DNA of 64,000 bases, taken from contig NW_004624732.1 in assembly GCF_000247695.1 (NCBI RefSeq), positions 17,857,561 to 17,921,560 on the forward strand, written 5' to 3'. A program made the position numbers and the translations under genes. The stretch comes from Heterocephalus glaber (Eukaryota > Chordata > Mammalia > Rodentia > Bathyergidae). Below the pieces are notes generated by a model that did no database searches, was not told the origin of the DNA, and was given only the letters and a program-made list of their open reading frames with translations. Positions 1 through 11,299 of this stretch are shown here, one piece after another; position 1 is the first letter of the stretch; every line of letters starts with the position of its first letter.

Positions 1-859
1 TCTGGAGATTTTTTCCAATTATTTATGATCTGTGGCTTGTTAGATTGGTAGATGAGAAAACTGTGCACATGGAGGGATGACCAGATTTGATTTTGGGATA
101 TCTAACACCATCTATTTTTTGAGTTAGAATAGGTTTCTGAGCAGAAAAGTTAAATGAAAATTGAAAGACTTACAAAATCAAAGGTCATTTATCAATGGGC
201 TCTTATTAGACATCAAAGGCCCGGAGGTAGAGAGACACTTTTGTGAGGAATTGAGAGGAGTTAAGGTGCTGCAGCCCCTGGTCTCCATGAGCCTGTACCT
301 TTTAAAGCCATGCATCTTGAATACTGTTACTAGGATGAAGTGAGATCATGTATATTTTCAACCCATGCCAGTATATGTAAGACATAGTTTGCACACACCA
401 AACACCAAGGGATTAGCTATCCTTACACTTCTTTGTCTTTGGAAGCCTTCTCTTTCCTGCCTCCTCTACTTCCTCTTGGCAGTTAGTGCAGTGTGTGGGG
501 GATGGGTGGGGGTGGATGGGATGACGTTTGGGAAGTGGTTGACTGGCAGTGGAAGAGCTCAGGAAAGCAGGTGGAAATCAAGTTACTAAGTTCCATTTTT
601 TATTAACAACTGTGAGAAGTCATGCTAGGGCAGGCAGCCCAATACTGCTAGATAAATATGATATACAAATTTTTGTTCAGTCCTACAAGATCTTACTAAT
701 GAAAACATACCTTTTGGGCATTTTCTAACTCTTTCTTGAAAGACCTATGTTTCTGTTTCTTAGAGATTTTTTATTTTCCTATTAGAACCATGAGGACTTT
801 GGCATTCCAAGCCACAAACCTGCAAAGGATTTTAAGTAGAAGCTCTGCCTTTTGTAAAA
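1..859. other. Intergenic, no gene seen
   Basis: Only short frames occur, with no known domain and no recognisable transposon. There is a G-rich patch at about 490-525. Confidence 0.5.
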
Positions 860-1300
860 AAATCTGACCTTTTAATTCTCCGTACATAATGGCTGTGGCT
901 TGAATGCTCATTTCCTGCAAAATTCATGCTGAAACTCGCCCCCCCCCCCCGCCCCAGTGCAATAGCACTATTAGGTGGAGCTTGTAGAAGACAGAGCCCT
1001 GGTGGAAAGGGTGAGTACTGTACTAGTGGCTGGAGAGAACTACTAAGGGCTTCTTGTGTGTTTTCATCCTTCCTGCCATGTGAGGCATAGTGTTCATTTC
1101 CTCTGGAGGGTGCAGAGTTCAAGGTGAATCTTGGAAGCAGAGACGAGGACCTCAGCAGAAATTGATCCTGACAATTCCTTGATCTTGGAGTTCTCAGCCT
1201 CCAGAACTGTGGAAAATAAATTTAAATTCTTGATGAATTATTCACTCTCTGGGTATTTTTTTGTTGTTGTTATCAGCAGAAATGAAACTAAGGTAGTAGA
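860..1300 (+). repeat. MaLR/ERVL-type LTR-like relic
   Basis: The order of landmarks matches a common old mammalian LTR-like repeat: AAATTCATGCTGAAA, then the CCATGTGAGG region, then TTGATCTTGGA, CAGCCTCCAGAACTGTG and AATAAATTT, followed by the TATTTTTTTGTTG-type end. A C10 run at about 940 is internal. The family name is not certain. Confidence 0.5.
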
Positions 1301-1814
1301 ATAGAGACCTTAGAGTGGAACTTCTATGAACAGTACAGAATCCTGTCCTTTGGGTACTAACTATTAACCTTGAGTTTGACCTTGAGTAGTGCCCAGGATG
1401 ATGTGCATTCTAGAGCAGCTCCTGGAGAATCCAATGCTCTAAAGGGCCAAGCCAGCAGCACACTGAGTGAATCTGCAGGGTGTAGGAGCTGACAATCATT
1501 CTTCTCATAATGGCATCCTTGCTTTCCCCCCACAGATTTTATTTGTTAATCCAGTGGGATCATTCTTTCCTTCCACAAAGTAGCACATTCTTCTAAACTT
1601 CTGAAAATGTGCAGTTCTCCTGGGCTAGCTCCTTATCTTGCACGAAGAAGCAGTGGATGCCATCCCTGTAACAAAACCGCTTTCTACATCCTGCCAGATC
1701 TGACTTCCAATAGTTTGTTTTGTTCAACAAATTTCTATCTATGTTCATACTTTTTTCTTCTATTATCTTTATCCAGTTTTAGGATTAGCACAATGTTGAG
1801 TTCCTAAAAAGAAG
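1301..1814. other. Intergenic, no gene seen
   Basis: Unassigned sequence with only short frames. No promoter, RNA gene or clear transposon is visible. Confidence 0.5.
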
Positions 1815-2100
1815 TGTTCCTTCTTTTTTCTGCTTTAATTTTTTGATATAATTTATCAGTTAAAATGTTTATGAGCCTGCTGTTGTCATATAGGTAGGTT
1901 TTCAAGCTAGGAATATATTTTCTTTAATAGGTGCTATTCAAATTTTATATTTCCTCCAGAGTTAGTTTCATTAATTTGTCTTCCAAGGTACTTCTTAGAA
2001 GTTGTCAAATTTATTTCAAAAAAGATTTTTGTAATATGCTTTCTATATCCTTTTAAATTCTGTAAAATCTGTGGTAATGTCTCCTAGATCTTAATATTGT
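1815..2100 (-). repeat. Old LINE-1 ORF2 fragment
   Basis: T-rich plus strand with phrases such as CTGTAAAATCTGTGGTAATGT, typical of the minus-strand reading of L1 ORF2. It is heavily decayed. Confidence 0.45.
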
Positions 2101-2109
2101 AATTTTAAA

Positions 2110-2390
2110 AATGTATAACTGATATTGTGTAACAGGAAGAAAAGGTCTAAAAGAGCACAGGAATTGGGAGGGGTAGGGGAAGGGAAAAAAGGGAAAGGAA
2201 AAAATATGAGAAGAGGAGAAAAATGGAAACCAGGTCTTTGCAAATAGGGAAGGGTGGAGGGGTGAAGGGAGGGCAGGGGAAGGGGGAAAAAAATAAGAAC
2301 CAAGATACTCATGTAATGGTACAAGATCCCAATGATGAATGTAACTGTATTTTATACCGAAAATGTACCAATAAACTTAATGGGGGGGGA
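2110..2390 (+). mobile_element. LINE-1 3' tail (3' UTR only)
   Basis: A purine-rich 3' UTR (GGGGAAGGGAAAAAAGGG and similar) is followed by AAGAACCAAGATAC, GATGAATGTAACTG and AATGTACCAATAAA with the L1 poly(A) signal. The same tail appears inverted at 2796, 9566 and 13465. This copy is severely 5'-truncated. Confidence 0.85.
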
Positions 2391-2779
2391 AAAATAAATA
2401 AAGAAGCAGTGGAGAGAGAGTGATAAATGGTGGCTAACATGTGGCTTGGGGAAGACCGTGTAGTCAGTTGGAAGAATATCCCAGTCTAAAGCAAGCAGCC
2501 ACTGTGTGCTTCCTGCATATTATGGCCAGCAGGGACAAAAACCCAGTGTTTTCTACTTCTCTAATTTTCAAGGGAATTTAGGAATCAATCACGACATATC
2601 TCCTAATTTTAAAATGTGGGCAAGTAATTCAGTGTTTTAAAAATTCTGTGTAGAGCAGCGCTGCGAGATCCAAACCCCATATGGCTGTGGTGGAAGTGGA
2701 GCTCCATTCTACAGGCTGCAGTCCCTGCCCCCAAGCCGCTTTGAGTGTCCAGACAGTGGGTGACACCTACAAAGGGGAG

Positions 2780-4438
2780 CCTTCATGGAATTTTAAAAAA
2801 ATTAATTTTATTGGTACATTTTAGGTATACACTATAATGACAGTCATCATTGGAAATTTGCACCTTTACATAATCTCTCTTGGTTCTTATTTATTCCCCA
2901 TTCCTCTGCCCTCCTTTCCACTCCTCCATTCTTCCCTATTTATAAAGACTTTGTTTCTAGTTTTTCATTTTCTCATATTAATTCCATTCCTTTCTTTCCT
3001 TTCCTCTGCCCCTTCTAATCCCCTTTTCATTTGCCCCTTTTCTTCCTATTTCACATTATCTATTTATGCCTTTTAGTCCTTATTTACACTTTTAGTTTCT
3101 CATACTAGAGAAACTACTTTGTATTTATACACATGTGTCCCATTTATTTCACTTAAGAGTATCGCCTCAATGTGCATTCATTTAGCTATAAATGTCTCTA
3201 ATTTCTTGTTCTTTATGGCTGAGTAGTACTCCATTTTATAAAAGAAAACATTTTCTTTATCCAGTCTCCAGTTGCTGGGCAGATGGGCTGCTTTCAAGTT
3301 TTAGCTATTACAAACTGTGCTGCTAAGAACATGGGTGCACATATATCACTGTGGTATGATTCCTTTAATTCTTTGGGGAAGATCCCCAGCAGGGGAGTAG
3401 CTGGGTCAAATGGGACTTCCAATCCTAGTTCTTTGAGGTATCTCCATACTGATTTCCACAATGGTTGCACCAGTCTACATGCCCACCAGCAGTGGAGCAG
3501 GGTTCCTCTTTCCCCACAGCCCTGCCAGCATTTGTTATTGGTTGATTTCATGATAGNNNNNNNNNNNNNNNNNNNNNNNNNNNNNNNNNNNNNNNNNNNN
3601 NNNNNNNNNNNNNNNNNNNNNNNNNNNNNNNNNNNNNNNNNNNNNNNNNNNNNNNNNNNNNNNNNNNNNNNNNNNNNNNNNNNNNNNNNNNNNNNNNNNN
3701 NNNNNNNNNNNNNNNNNNNNNNNNNNNNNNNNNNNNNNNNNNNNNNNNNNNNNNNNNNNNNNNNNNNNNNNNNNNNNNNNNNNNNNNNNNNNNNNNNNNN
3801 NNNNNNNNNNNNNNNNNNNNNNNNNNNNNNNNNNNNNNNNNNNNNNNNNNNNNNNNNNNNNNNNNNNNNNNNNNNNNNNNNNNNNNNNNNNNNNNNNNNN
3901 NNNNNNNNNNNNNNNNNNNNNNNNNNNNNNNNNNNNNNNNNNNNNNNNNNNNNNNNNNNNNNNNNNNNNNNNNNNNNNNNNNNNNNNNNNNNNNNNNNNN
4001 NNNNNNNNNNNNNNNNNNNNNNNNNNNNNNNNNNNNNNNNNNNNNNNNNNNNNAGGTCTAGTTTTAATCTTTGGCAAGTTGAAACCCAATTTTTCCAGCA
4101 CCATTTATGAAAGAAGCTATCTTTCCTCCAGTGAGAATATTTGGCTCCTTTGTTGAAGATGAGGTGGCTGAGTGTGTCTGGAGTTGTTTCTGCATCTTCT
4201 AATCTGTTCCACTAGTCCTCAAGTCTGTTTCTTTGCCAGTAGCATGCTGTTTTTATCACAGTAGTTTTGTAGTGTAGTTTCAAGCTGGGGGTTGTGATAC
4301 CCCCTGCCATGTATCTGTTGTCTAGGATTGCTTTTGCTATTCTGGGTCTCTTCTTGTTCCAAATGAATTTTTAGATTATTTTCCAAGGTCTATGAAGTAT
4401 GCTGCTGGAATTTCAATTAGGACCTTCATGGAATTTTA
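2780..4438 (-). mobile_element. 5'-truncated LINE-1 with intact 16-bp target-site duplication
   Basis: The 16-bp direct repeat CCTTCATGGAATTTTA lies at 2780-2795 and 4423-4438. Between them is a minus-strand L1: A-rich tail, purine-rich 3' UTR, then the ORF2 C-terminus (minus-strand frame with TLLHCWWACRLVQPLWKSVW, the usual L1 ORF2 end region), then more ORF2 after the N gap. Perfect duplications and readable ORF2 show a fairly recent insertion. The copy lacks the 5' UTR, ORF1 and most of ORF2, and cannot move on its own. Confidence 0.92.
3557..4053. other. Assembly gap (497 N)
   Basis: Run of N inside the L1. Its size may be an estimate. Frames drawn across it have no meaning. Confidence 1.
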
Positions 4439-4867
4439 TGTATAAAGTATTCCTGTCCCTACCCACGCATGGTGAGTAACATGCCTATCCAGAGCATTGA
4501 GCCAGGCCACTTGGCATCACTGTGCCTTGGCCACCTGTAAAGGAGAACTGAAACAAGACATGTATTTTCTGGACTTAATTTTTAAATTCCACAGGAAGGC
4601 ACACAGCCCAACTTGAGCCAAATACCCTTTTTTGAATGAGTTGACTCTAAAGTGAAGTTGGAGTTTGGAGTACTATGACTGGCTCAATTTGGTCCCCTGG
4701 GCCTATCAACTGTGGGTGGAGAATGAGTCTTGGTGAATATGGTCTTCTGTGTAAGTCATACAGGAGGTGTGGGCGGGGCCAGTCCTTAAGACAAGAAGGT
4801 GCTGGGCAAGCAGGGCCTGAGATATCCTTGATGGTAAAAAAAATGGTTACAAGGCTAGGACTCTGCC

Positions 4868-5190
4868 TGCTATGGAATGAATGTTTATATGTCAAAGCCC
4901 CAGTTCTATTGTGATGGTGTTGGGCAATGGGCCTTTGAGATATGATTAGGTTTAAATCAGGTCGTGAGGGTAGGGCCCAATGATGAGATTAGTGTCCTCA
5001 TAAAAAGAGAACAGTGATCCCCCCTCTCTCTCTCTCCTCCCCCCACCTTTCCCTCTCCTCTTCTTCTCCCTCTCCATCTCCCTTTCCCTGTCCTCCCCCC
5101 TCTTCCCTTTTCCTTCTCTGTTTCCCACTCCTCTCTTGTTAAATCCCCAGTCTGAGGTATTTGTTAGAGCAGCCTGCCCAGTGATGCACT
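4868..5190 (+). repeat. MaLR/ERVL-type LTR-like relic with expanded CT tract
   Basis: The beginning (GAATGTTTATATGTCAAAG, then GGTGATTAG-like and GAGATTAGTGTCCTCATAAA) and the end (CCCAGTCTGAGGTATTTGTTAGAGCAGCC) match the same old repeat as at 860. The middle has become an almost pure pyrimidine tract (about 5016-5130). Confidence 0.6.
5018..5130 (+). repeat. Polypyrimidine (CT-rich) tract
   Basis: About 110 bases almost entirely C and T, inside the LTR-like relic. Confidence 0.9.
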
Positions 5191-5629
5191 CCCACAAGAA
5201 AATTAGGAGAACCAATCCATTCATTTTCTTGACATGTACTAATGGCAGAAAACAGATCTGTCGCTGTGGGCATGATTTTTGTTTGGTTCACTTTCTGTAT
5301 GGTTTACTTCTAGGTAATGTATAAGGCACCTGTCCTGAATCTGTGTCCCCTGCTGCCAAGCCGCCAGCCTACTGGTGTCCTAGGGCTCTTCAGTGACCTC
5401 CAGAAGGCAAAGGCTGCTAAGATGTGAACACAAGGAGCCAAGCTCTCAGGGTGTCCAGGAAGACCTTTGGAGCAGGCTGAGTTCATTCTGGGAGAGGAGT
5501 TACAGTGTTGCTTGTACCTTGAAGAATAAGCAGGGGATGGACAAACAAGTGCATGGCAGGGACACTGAGGAGGAGGCATGATGTGAAGAAGGGCTTGGAG
5601 CAAAAGGTGGCATAGAAAAAGAAAGACAG

Positions 5630-5732
5630 GGCCCGGGATTTAGCTCAGTGGTTTCGTCACCTGCTGCGCAAGTACAAAGACCCAAGTTCCATCCCTGGTA
5701 CCAAAAACAAAAAACAAAAACAAAAACCAGAA
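5630..5732 (+). mobile_element. ID-type tRNA-derived SINE
   Basis: The head has an A box (TAGCTCAGTGG) and a B-box-like CAAGTTCCATCC, followed by CTGGTACC and an A-rich (CAAAAA)n tail. Its middle differs from the canonical ID element. This is a retroposon, not a tRNA gene. Confidence 0.85.
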
Positions 5733-6554
5733 AGACAGGAAGTCTACAAGAGGGGTCCATGGCCCCAGGTCACTGGAGTGCCTTCACCTTGTGGTTGTGT
5801 CTGTTTAACAGGAAGCTATTGTTTTTCCAGCCCAAATCCACTCTTCTTTAATTCTCTCTGTGATGCTAACTAAGGTGGGGACTCTGAAAACCACAGCTCT
5901 GTTTTTCCAGCCACTCTTCATGAGGCTCTGCCAATCAGGGCACCAAGCTCCTTGCTTCCCACGGGTTCTGCCTCCCTGTTCCTGGGAGGCCTCACCTACC
6001 ATCACTTTTTGCCATGGGAACGATAGTTTCTTCCCTTTTAAGAGCTGAATCCAGCTTTCAGTTTCCACCGTCTGAGCCAGTGTCACTGTGTCTCTTAGAT
6101 TCACACCACTACTTGGAAGGCTCCCTCCTTAGGACTGGGCCTCAGATCTACGGGCTTGCAGAGACCCCAACACCCATGGGAAAGATGAGAACAAATGTCC
6201 CAGTAAAAACCAAGATGCTTGAAAATTGTGTTTCTTGTTCACTCAAAAGCATGGGTTTTCTCCTGCAAGTGTAATCTTAGTTCAATTGTAAAATGGGTTC
6301 CATGCTCGTGTAGACCTATTTCTTGGTTCTGTTCACTTCCATTTGTCTCCCTCAACCTGGTACCAGCACCTCATTGCCTGATTACTGGAGGTTTCCAATA
6401 ATTCTTGGTGTTTGATAGGATGAGTTGAGCTTTCCAGGACTATCCTGGCTTTCCTTACCCTTTGCACAAGCTACAAAACCATAAACAAAATGCACAAAAA
6501 GCAAAAAGCTCACCTACTTTTGTGTATTAACTGGAATGCATTAGGGACACATAT
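5733..6554. other. Intergenic, no gene seen
   Basis: Unique-looking sequence with frames up to 99 codons on both strands and no known motif, splice structure or promoter. Confidence 0.5.
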
Positions 6555-6945
6555 AACTAATGGTGTGTTAATCAGCTTTGTCTTTCTAGAACAAGGTATC
6601 TGAGAAAATAAGTTTATAAAGAGGAAATGTTTAGTTTTGCTCACAGTTTCAGAGGTCTCAGTTCAGGTTTTGTTGGCTCCATTGCTTTGGACCTGTCACG
6701 AGGCAGAACATGCTGGTAGAAGTGAGTGGTGCAGCAATCTGCTCACCTCTTGGTGGCCAGGAAGTGAGAGAGCAGCGGAGACTGAGGTACTGTGATCCCC
6801 TTCTGGGGCACACCCCCTTCCCCCAGTGACCCAAAACCTCCCCTTCTGCCCACCTCAATTTCCCACCGCCTCCTTATAGTGCCAAGGCTGAGGACCAGGC
6901 CTTTAACACACGCTCCTTTGGGAAACACTTATCCTAATCACAGCA
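6555..6945 (-). repeat. MaLR-type LTR-like relic
   Basis: The plus strand starts GTGTTAATCAGCTTTGTCTT, continues with AGAACAAGGTATCTGAGAAAATA and GTTTTGCTCACAGTTTCAGAGG, and ends near AACACTTATCCTAATCACAGCA. This is the reverse complement of a well-known MaLR-like LTR. Related copies lie at 41318 and 57812. Confidence 0.6.
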
Positions 6946-7009
6946 ATGCATGTTCTGTTTAGATTTATAATTTTATCCATAAAGGTCAAGTGCATCCTTT
7001 GTTAAATTT

Positions 7010-7120
7010 ATTCTCGTGGACTTTATTTTTTTAAATTAATATTTTTTAGCAAAACATTTATTGGTACATTTAGGTATACATAATGCTAACATTCATCTGG
7101 TACAAATTCTTGTGGACTTT
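7010..7120 (-). mobile_element. Micro LINE-1 insertion (about 80 bp) with target-site duplication
   Basis: The direct repeats ATTCTCGTGGACTTT (7010-7024) and ATTCTTGTGGACTTT (7106-7120) differ at one base. Between them is only an A-rich tail and the last about 50 bp of the L1 3' end (TTATTGGTACATTTAGGTAT on the plus strand). Extreme 5' truncation. Confidence 0.8.
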
Positions 7121-7149
7121 CAATTCTTGAATTCTTGACACAATTGTAA

Positions 7150-7360
7150 GTGATACTTTTTTATCTTGGTAGTGGGGCTTGAATCCTCGGCTTTTACATT
7201 CCCAGCCTCCTTTACATCCCCAGTCTTTTCTTCTCTTTTTAAATTTCCAGATATTATCAGTCACAAAGCTGCCCAGGTTAAGCTTGAATTTATGATCCTC
7301 TTGCCTAGATCTCCCAGAGTTCCGGAATTGGAAATGTGTGCCACTCTGCCCAATTTGTGA
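7150..7360 (-). mobile_element. Composite B1-ID SINE
   Basis: In the minus reading a B1-like (7SL-derived) half (TGCCCAGGTTAAGCTTGAA and similar on the plus strand) is followed by an ID-like half near 7160-7200. This fusion SINE is known from non-murine rodents. The copy is old and degraded. Confidence 0.65.
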
Positions 7361-7439
7361 TACTTTTATAGGGATATCTGTCATAAAATGTTGACGTAAA
7401 ATATTGTTGTTAGCCTTCAGAGATGTAATTGTAAAACTG

Positions 7440-9552
7440 ACCACTATCCTGTAATTTAATTAATAAGAGTAATTCTAACTTTTCTTATTAATTCAATAAG
7501 TTATCTATAGATTCTGAGTTTTCCATATAAGTATGCAGTTGTATTATCTGAAAGTGCTGACTGTTTTTGCTCTTCCCGTCCAATGATTATGGATTTTTTT
7601 TCTTTGCTTTTCTGTGCCAGCTGGGCCAGCAATGTGATGTTCAGTAGAAGAGGTAGCAGTGGCCCTGTATCTATTTTTTACGTAAAGGTAATGTTTTCAA
7701 CTTGCCCCTGCTTCATGTGATGCTTGCATTGCCAGGTGGAGGAATTTTCTATTTCTAGCTTGCTAAGAATTTTTATAATGACTATCTGCTAAAGTTTATT
7801 ACATGTTTTTTCTGCGTCTAATAGATAAACCTATGATTTTTTCCCCTTGACCTGAGTATATGAATTTTATTCATTGGTTTTAAAATAATGTGAAATCATT
7901 ACATTCTTAGGGTGAACTTTAAGCAGTCATGATATTATGAGCTTTCTTAGATGTTGCTAGATTCAGTTTGCTTAAGACTTCTTATCTCTGTATTCATGAA
8001 AGATAGACTGCCTGTCCTCTTATTTTCTTATTCTGTTGTGGCTAGATTTGGTATCCAGGTTATGCCAGCCTCATAAAATGAGCCCATTGCTTGTTCTGTG
8101 TTCTGTGTAAGAGCCTTCATCTAATTAGAATTGTGTTTCCCTTGGGTATTTGATATAGTTTTCTATGGAACTTCATAAGCCTGGTGGTTTTTCTCAAACT
8201 ATTGCACCAGTTTCTTTAATGGACCAGTTTCTTTAATGGTTATAGGACCATTCAGAATTTGTATTTAATGTTTCCTGAGCATTAGTAAGTTTTAAAAAAT
8301 GAATTTATACATTTCATCTAAGTTTTCAAGTTTGTTGGTATAATGTTGTTCATAATGTCTGTGTATTGCTTTTTTAATATCTGCAGCATTTAAAGTCATG
8401 TTTTCAGTTTTATTCCTGAATTATTTATTCATGTCTTCTTTCATGTTTCTCCTGATTACTTTTGCTGAAAGTTTTAAAATTGGGTTTTTCAAAGAACCAA
8501 TCTTTGATACTATTTTTCTCTTCATTGTGTGTGCTTGTTTTCCCTTAAATTTTTGCTTTCATCTTTAGTATATTATTTTTTCATTTTCTTTAGATATATT
8601 TTACTACTCTTCTGAAGTTTAGTGCTTATCTGATTAAATTATGGCCTTTCTTGTTTCTCATACTAATATTTAAGGCTATAAATTCCATCTATGTATCAAA
8701 TTATCATTCCATTTAATTTTTATAGGCAGGATTTTATTTTTTCAACTTTAAGTATTTTCTAATTTATATTATGACTTCCTTGACTTGCATGTTACTAAGA
8801 AGTATATTTTTGAATTTATGCACACATATTAATTATATTTATGTTATTGATTTCTAACTTAATTACACTGTGGCTAGAGTAGAATTTTTAAGATGCTAAG
8901 ATACCAATCCTTTGAAAGCAATTGATACTTTTGTTTGGTCTTAGTAGGTAAACAAGTTTTGTAAATATTCCATGTGTATTTAGAGACTGCATGTTTCTCT
9001 ACTGTTGGACACTATGAATATTAATTATCTATCTATCTAATCATATACTTCTGTCTCTATCTACCTGTCTCCATTATATCAAAATTGTTGTTTTTCAAAT
9101 CTTTTTCTGTTTACCTTTCTCCCTCCTTTTTTTCTTTCCCATCTTTTCTATACTTATTTTCTTACTTTCTTCTTTTATTTCATTTTTTGGCTCTGGTCTA
9201 TTTTTCAATTGGTATATGTTTTAAGTTATTTTACATGTATGTTTAATTTATCAGAGTCAAAATTTAATTGATATCATTATCACAGAAATACTGGACCCAA
9301 ATAATATTTTAATTTAACCCTTTCTAAATGTGGTGTTGATGTCCAATATTTTATTTTTGCCATAACATTTCTAACCAACAAGACATTATTATTATTGTTG
9401 TTTTTAAAACTCTGCATTTGCTTAGATTTACTTATACTTTTCTTTATCATTTCATCTTGTACCTTACACTTTCTGAGATTATTTTCTTCTGCCTGAATTA
9501 TTTTAGAAGTTCCTTTAATGATAATTTCAGAAAATGTCTTCTTTTTCTCACG
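7440..9552 (-). mobile_element. Old LINE-1 ORF2 remnant, 5' side of an interrupted copy
   Basis: About 2 kb of decayed L1 read on the minus strand, with familiar phrases such as TTGCATTGCCAGG, GGTATCCAGGTTATGCCAGCC and CTCATAAAATGAG. No open frame remains. A younger L1 (9566-10396) inserted into it. Confidence 0.75.
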
Positions 9553-10409
9553 TTCTTAAAAGTTTTCTTTTTTGTATTAAATTCTTTTATTGGTACATTG
9601 TAGATGTACAACACAATTACATTTCTCATTGGGAATTGTACCTTTACATAATGCATCTTGGTTCTTATTTTTTCCCCATTCCTAGCCCTCCCTTCATGCC
9701 CTCCACCCTTCCCTATTTACAAAGACTTTATTTCCATTTTTTCCATTTCTCAGCATTTTTCCTTTCCCTTCTTTCCTTTCCCCTGCCCCTCCCACTACCC
9801 CTACCCTTTTGGACCTTTTCTTCCTATTTTACATTATCGATTATCCATTCTAATCATTGGTGCATTTTAGGTATTCAATATAATGACATTCATCATTGGA
9901 AATTTGCACCTTTACATAGTCTCTCTTGGTTCTTATTTTTCACCCTTGCCCAGACCTCCCTTCAACCCCTCCAGTCCTCCCTATTTACAAAGATTTTGTT
10001 CCTATTTTTCCATTTTCTCATATTAATCCCATTCCCTTCTGTACTTTCCTCTAGCCCTCCCACTTCCTTCCCCTTTGCCCCTTTTCTTCCTATTTCACAT
10101 TACCTATTATACATTTAGTCCTTATTTACACTTTCAATTTCTCACACCAGTATTCGGTATTTACACATGTGTGTCCTATTTATTTCACTTAACAGTATCG
10201 CCTCAATGTCCATCCACTTAGCTATAAATGCCTCTAATTTCTCATTTTTTATGGCTGAGTAGTACTCCATTTTATAAAAAAACCACATTTTCTTTATCCA
10301 GTCTCCAGTTGACGGGCATTTGGGCTGTTGCCAAGTTTTAGCTATCACAAACTGTGCTGCTATGAACATGGGCACACATATATCCCTGTGGTATAATTCT
10401 TAAAAGTTT
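9553..10409 (-). mobile_element. LINE-1 with two tandem 3' UTR copies inside one target-site duplication
   Basis: The direct repeat TTCTTAAAAGTTT lies at 9553-9565 and 10397-10409. In minus orientation there is an ORF2 C-terminus (frame with IAKTWQQPKCPSTGDWIKK and FYKMEYYSAIKNEK, typical L1), then a first 3' UTR (about 10110 to 9860), then a second 3' UTR (about 9850 to 9580), then the end. Both tails carry the same landmarks. Since one duplication encloses both, the doubled tail probably arrived in one event. Confidence 0.85.
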
Positions 10410-10850
10410 GTTTTGATATGTATACAATTCTAATTTGGCAGTTTACTTTCTCTTTGAAAATATTATTTCAATTTTGATGGCTGCCTTTGTTGCCTTTGAG
10501 TTTTCTATCTAAATAACATTTGACACTTTGGCACTTAACCTGTATTTCCTCTTGTTACTTCTAACATTCTCATCCTTGTTTAGCAATTTCACTGAGATTT
10601 GCCTAGGTGTGGATTCTTTGCATTTATCTTGCTTGGGAATCTTTGAGATTTCTGTATTGTGAAGACTGATGTTTTTAGTGAATTCTGGAAAATTCCCAGG
10701 TACCTATTAGCTCTCTTCATTTCTCTCTTCCTTGTCTAAAATTCGGATTAGTTATGTGTTAATCCTTTACACAAACTCTTTACCCAATCTTCCACACACC
10801 TTTTATCTTGTAATTTCTCCAAACATCTTTTTGTTTCTCTTTGCTACTTA
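10410..10850 (-). mobile_element. Old LINE-1 remnant, other side of the interrupted copy
   Basis: Decayed L1 read on the minus strand (GAGATTTGCCTAGGTGTGGA and TTGCTTGGGAATC are typical phrases). It probably continues the element at 7440-9552. Confidence 0.6.
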
Positions 10851-11299
10851 GCAGAAGCTGCTGCCTTTTGGCTTCCTTTGTCACTGTGAAGATGGCATCC
10901 AAGATTTCATCTGTTAGCCCACTGTCATTCCTTGGGAGGTATATCTCTTTCCTCTTGCTCTTCTGTGGCCTCAGTAGGATGTGTCAAGGTGTGAATTTAC
11001 TCTGCTCATCTTCGTCTGAGTTCAGAGGCTCAATCTCTGTGATAGTCCGATTTTCTGAACTTTCTGGATCTCCTTTTCCAGGTAGAAGCTTTCACTTCTT
11101 GTTATCCAGACAGTGCCATTTCTACCTCAGGAAGCTGGTGTCTCTGCATCTCTGCTTCCTTTCCGATGTCACAGAAGTACCCTTGTTGCTTTTCAGGCTT
11201 TCGTTCTTGTGAGTTTCATTTCTTATAACCATATATTTAAAACACAGATGATGAACTCAAAAAGACATTTTGCTCATGTTATCTGGACTGGAGCCATTA
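10851..11299. other. Unassigned sequence between two LINE-1 copies
   Basis: Contains a 123-codon plus-strand frame (10841-11212) with no recognisable domain. It may be further decayed L1. Confidence 0.4.

Noticed and set aside
3283..4110. 275-codon plus-strand frame and 189-codon minus-strand frame
   Set aside because: Both run through the N gap; the readable part is the reverse strand or part of L1 ORF2.
5630..5732. tRNA-gene-like A and B boxes here and at 33846, 39806, 56375 and 60955
   Set aside because: They are SINE heads with A-rich tails, and at 33846 a target-site duplication; there is no cloverleaf of a working tRNA.
9534..10118. 194-codon plus-strand frame
   Set aside because: It is the reverse strand of two L1 3' UTRs; the pyrimidine-rich strand gives Ser/Phe/Pro-rich nonsense.
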